A DNA stretch of 64,000 nt. Source: Linnemannia elongata (Eukaryota; Mortierellomycota; Mortierellomycetes; Mortierellales; Mortierellaceae). The position numbers and the translations under genes are program-made. The notes under the pieces are model-generated. The model was given only the letters and a program-made list of their open reading frames with translations. It was not told where the DNA came from and made no database searches. Shown here piece after piece: positions 63,262-64,000 of the stretch (positions are counted from its first letter, which is position 1; every line of letters starts with the position of its first letter). The stretch covers positions 124,001 through 188,000 of the forward strand of contig JAXBDG010000009.1 of assembly GCA_036320915.1 (NCBI GenBank), in the 5' to 3' direction.

Positions 63262-64000
63262 TTAAGGCATAGACAGTCGCTGAAGCACGATACCTTCAAT
63301 GGTCAGAGTCAAGTTAACGCTGCATGCTTCAGACAGTGCCTGAACTACATTGTCTCCGAGCGAGTCGAGTCCCATATGTAAAATGGTGAGAGTTGAGTTG
63401 GACTTGAGTGCTTCTGACAGCGCTACAGCTCCCTTCTCCCTGATCGAGTTGTTCTGCAAATCCAAAGCGGTGAGAGTCGAGTTGGTCTTGAGTGATTCAG
63501 AAAGGGCTATAGCTCCGTTGTCCCCGATCGAGGTCCTGTCCAAGTCTAAAGTGTCAGGGTAGAGTTGGTCTTGAGTGCCTCACACAGCGCTACAGCTCCG
63601 TTCTCCCCGATCGAGTTGGCGTACAAGCTCAAAGTGGTGAGAGTCGAGTTGGTCTTGAGTGCCTCTGACAGCGCCACAGCTCCGTTCTCCCCGATCGAGT
63701 TGCCGTTCACGTTCAAAGTGGTGAGAGTCGAGTTGGTCTTGAGCGACTCACACAGTGCCACAACTCCGTAGTTTCCGATCCAGTTCTCTGTTAAATCCAA
63801 AGTGGTGAGAGTTGAGTTGGCCCTGAGTGCTTCAGACAGCGCTACAGCTCCGTTCTCCCTGATCGAGTTGTTGTGCAAGTCCAAAGTGGTCAGGGTTGAG
63901 TTGGCCCTGAGTGTCTTAGACAGCGCTAAAGCTCCGTTCTCCCCGATCGAGTTGTATCCCATATTCAAAGTGGTGAGAGTCGCGTTGATCTTAAGTGCTT
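63262..64000 (-). pseudogene. Leucine-rich-repeat (RNase-inhibitor-like) protein, C-terminal part with frameshift
   Basis: About nine 28-residue LRRs of the ribonuclease-inhibitor/NLR type, consensus NSTLTTLDL..NSIGENGAVAL, each unit 84 nt and very similar at DNA level. The reading frame is open from the right edge to a TAG near 63549. One missing base there shifts the frame, after which three more repeats continue to a TAA at 63262-63264. Either the gene is broken and ends early, or the base is an assembly error; read as one protein it has no such stop. The N-terminus lies beyond the window. In fungi and animals such arrays form curved protein-binding surfaces, often the sensor part of NLR-like proteins. 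No NACHT or other domain is in view. Family assignment is firm, gene status is not. Confidence 0.82.

Overview
This window is eukaryotic nuclear DNA, most likely from an early-diverging fungus of the Mucoromycota (Mortierella/Linnemannia-like). The evidence is many short GT-AG introns in clearly fungal-type genes, abundant A/T homopolymer tracts, 5' leaders rich in CT, Ser/Asn/His/Gln-rich low-complexity proteins, a decayed Sel1-repeat gene, a leucine-rich-repeat array and a sepiapterin reductase. The genus is inference. No bacterial operon, CRISPR array, complete transposon, rRNA or tRNA was found. Exon boundaries were chosen by eye so that splice sites, reading phase and family alignment agree. 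For every multi-exon gene called here that lies wholly inside the window, the summed exon lengths divide by three.

Layout, left to right: the 5' end of eIF3c (-, cut by the left edge); a Rad5/HLTF-type repair ATPase (-, 8 exons); an unrecognised 186-aa gene (+, 3 exons); an unrecognised 86-aa basic protein (-, 2 exons); sepiapterin reductase (+, 4 exons); a 72-aa two-helix membrane protein with a TATA box (+, 3 exons); about 6 kb with no confident gene; a class I SAM methyltransferase with a putative lipidation signal and two micro-exons (+, 6 exons); a secreted histidine-type phosphatase (-, 5 exons); a Sel1-repeat pseudogene (+); a 519-aa single-pass membrane protein (+); a CBS/PB1 tail-anchored protein (-, 6 exons); SRP receptor beta (+, 5 exons); a 428-aa membrane protein (-); an FSP1/AIFM2-like oxidoreductase (-, 2 exons); ribosomal protein uS12/RPS23 (+, 3 exons, the first contributing only four coding bases); RAD50 (+, 16 exons); biotin synthase (-, 4 exons); mitochondrial leucyl-tRNA synthetase (+, 6 exons); a cytochrome P450 with an 11-nt exon (-, 5 exons); and an LRR gene with a frameshift that runs off the right edge (-).

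The genes are mostly housekeeping: translation (eIF3c, RPS23, LeuRS, SRP receptor), DNA repair (Rad5/HLTF-like, RAD50) and cofactor or redox metabolism (sepiapterin reductase, biotin synthase, FSP1-like, P450). They alternate in strand with no sign of co-transcription, so nothing here is a gene cluster in the bacterial sense. The most notable material is micro-exons that a routine gene finder would miss, small spliced genes with no recognised family, relic coding sequence in introns and intergenic space, and an LRR array that is either evolving or misassembled.
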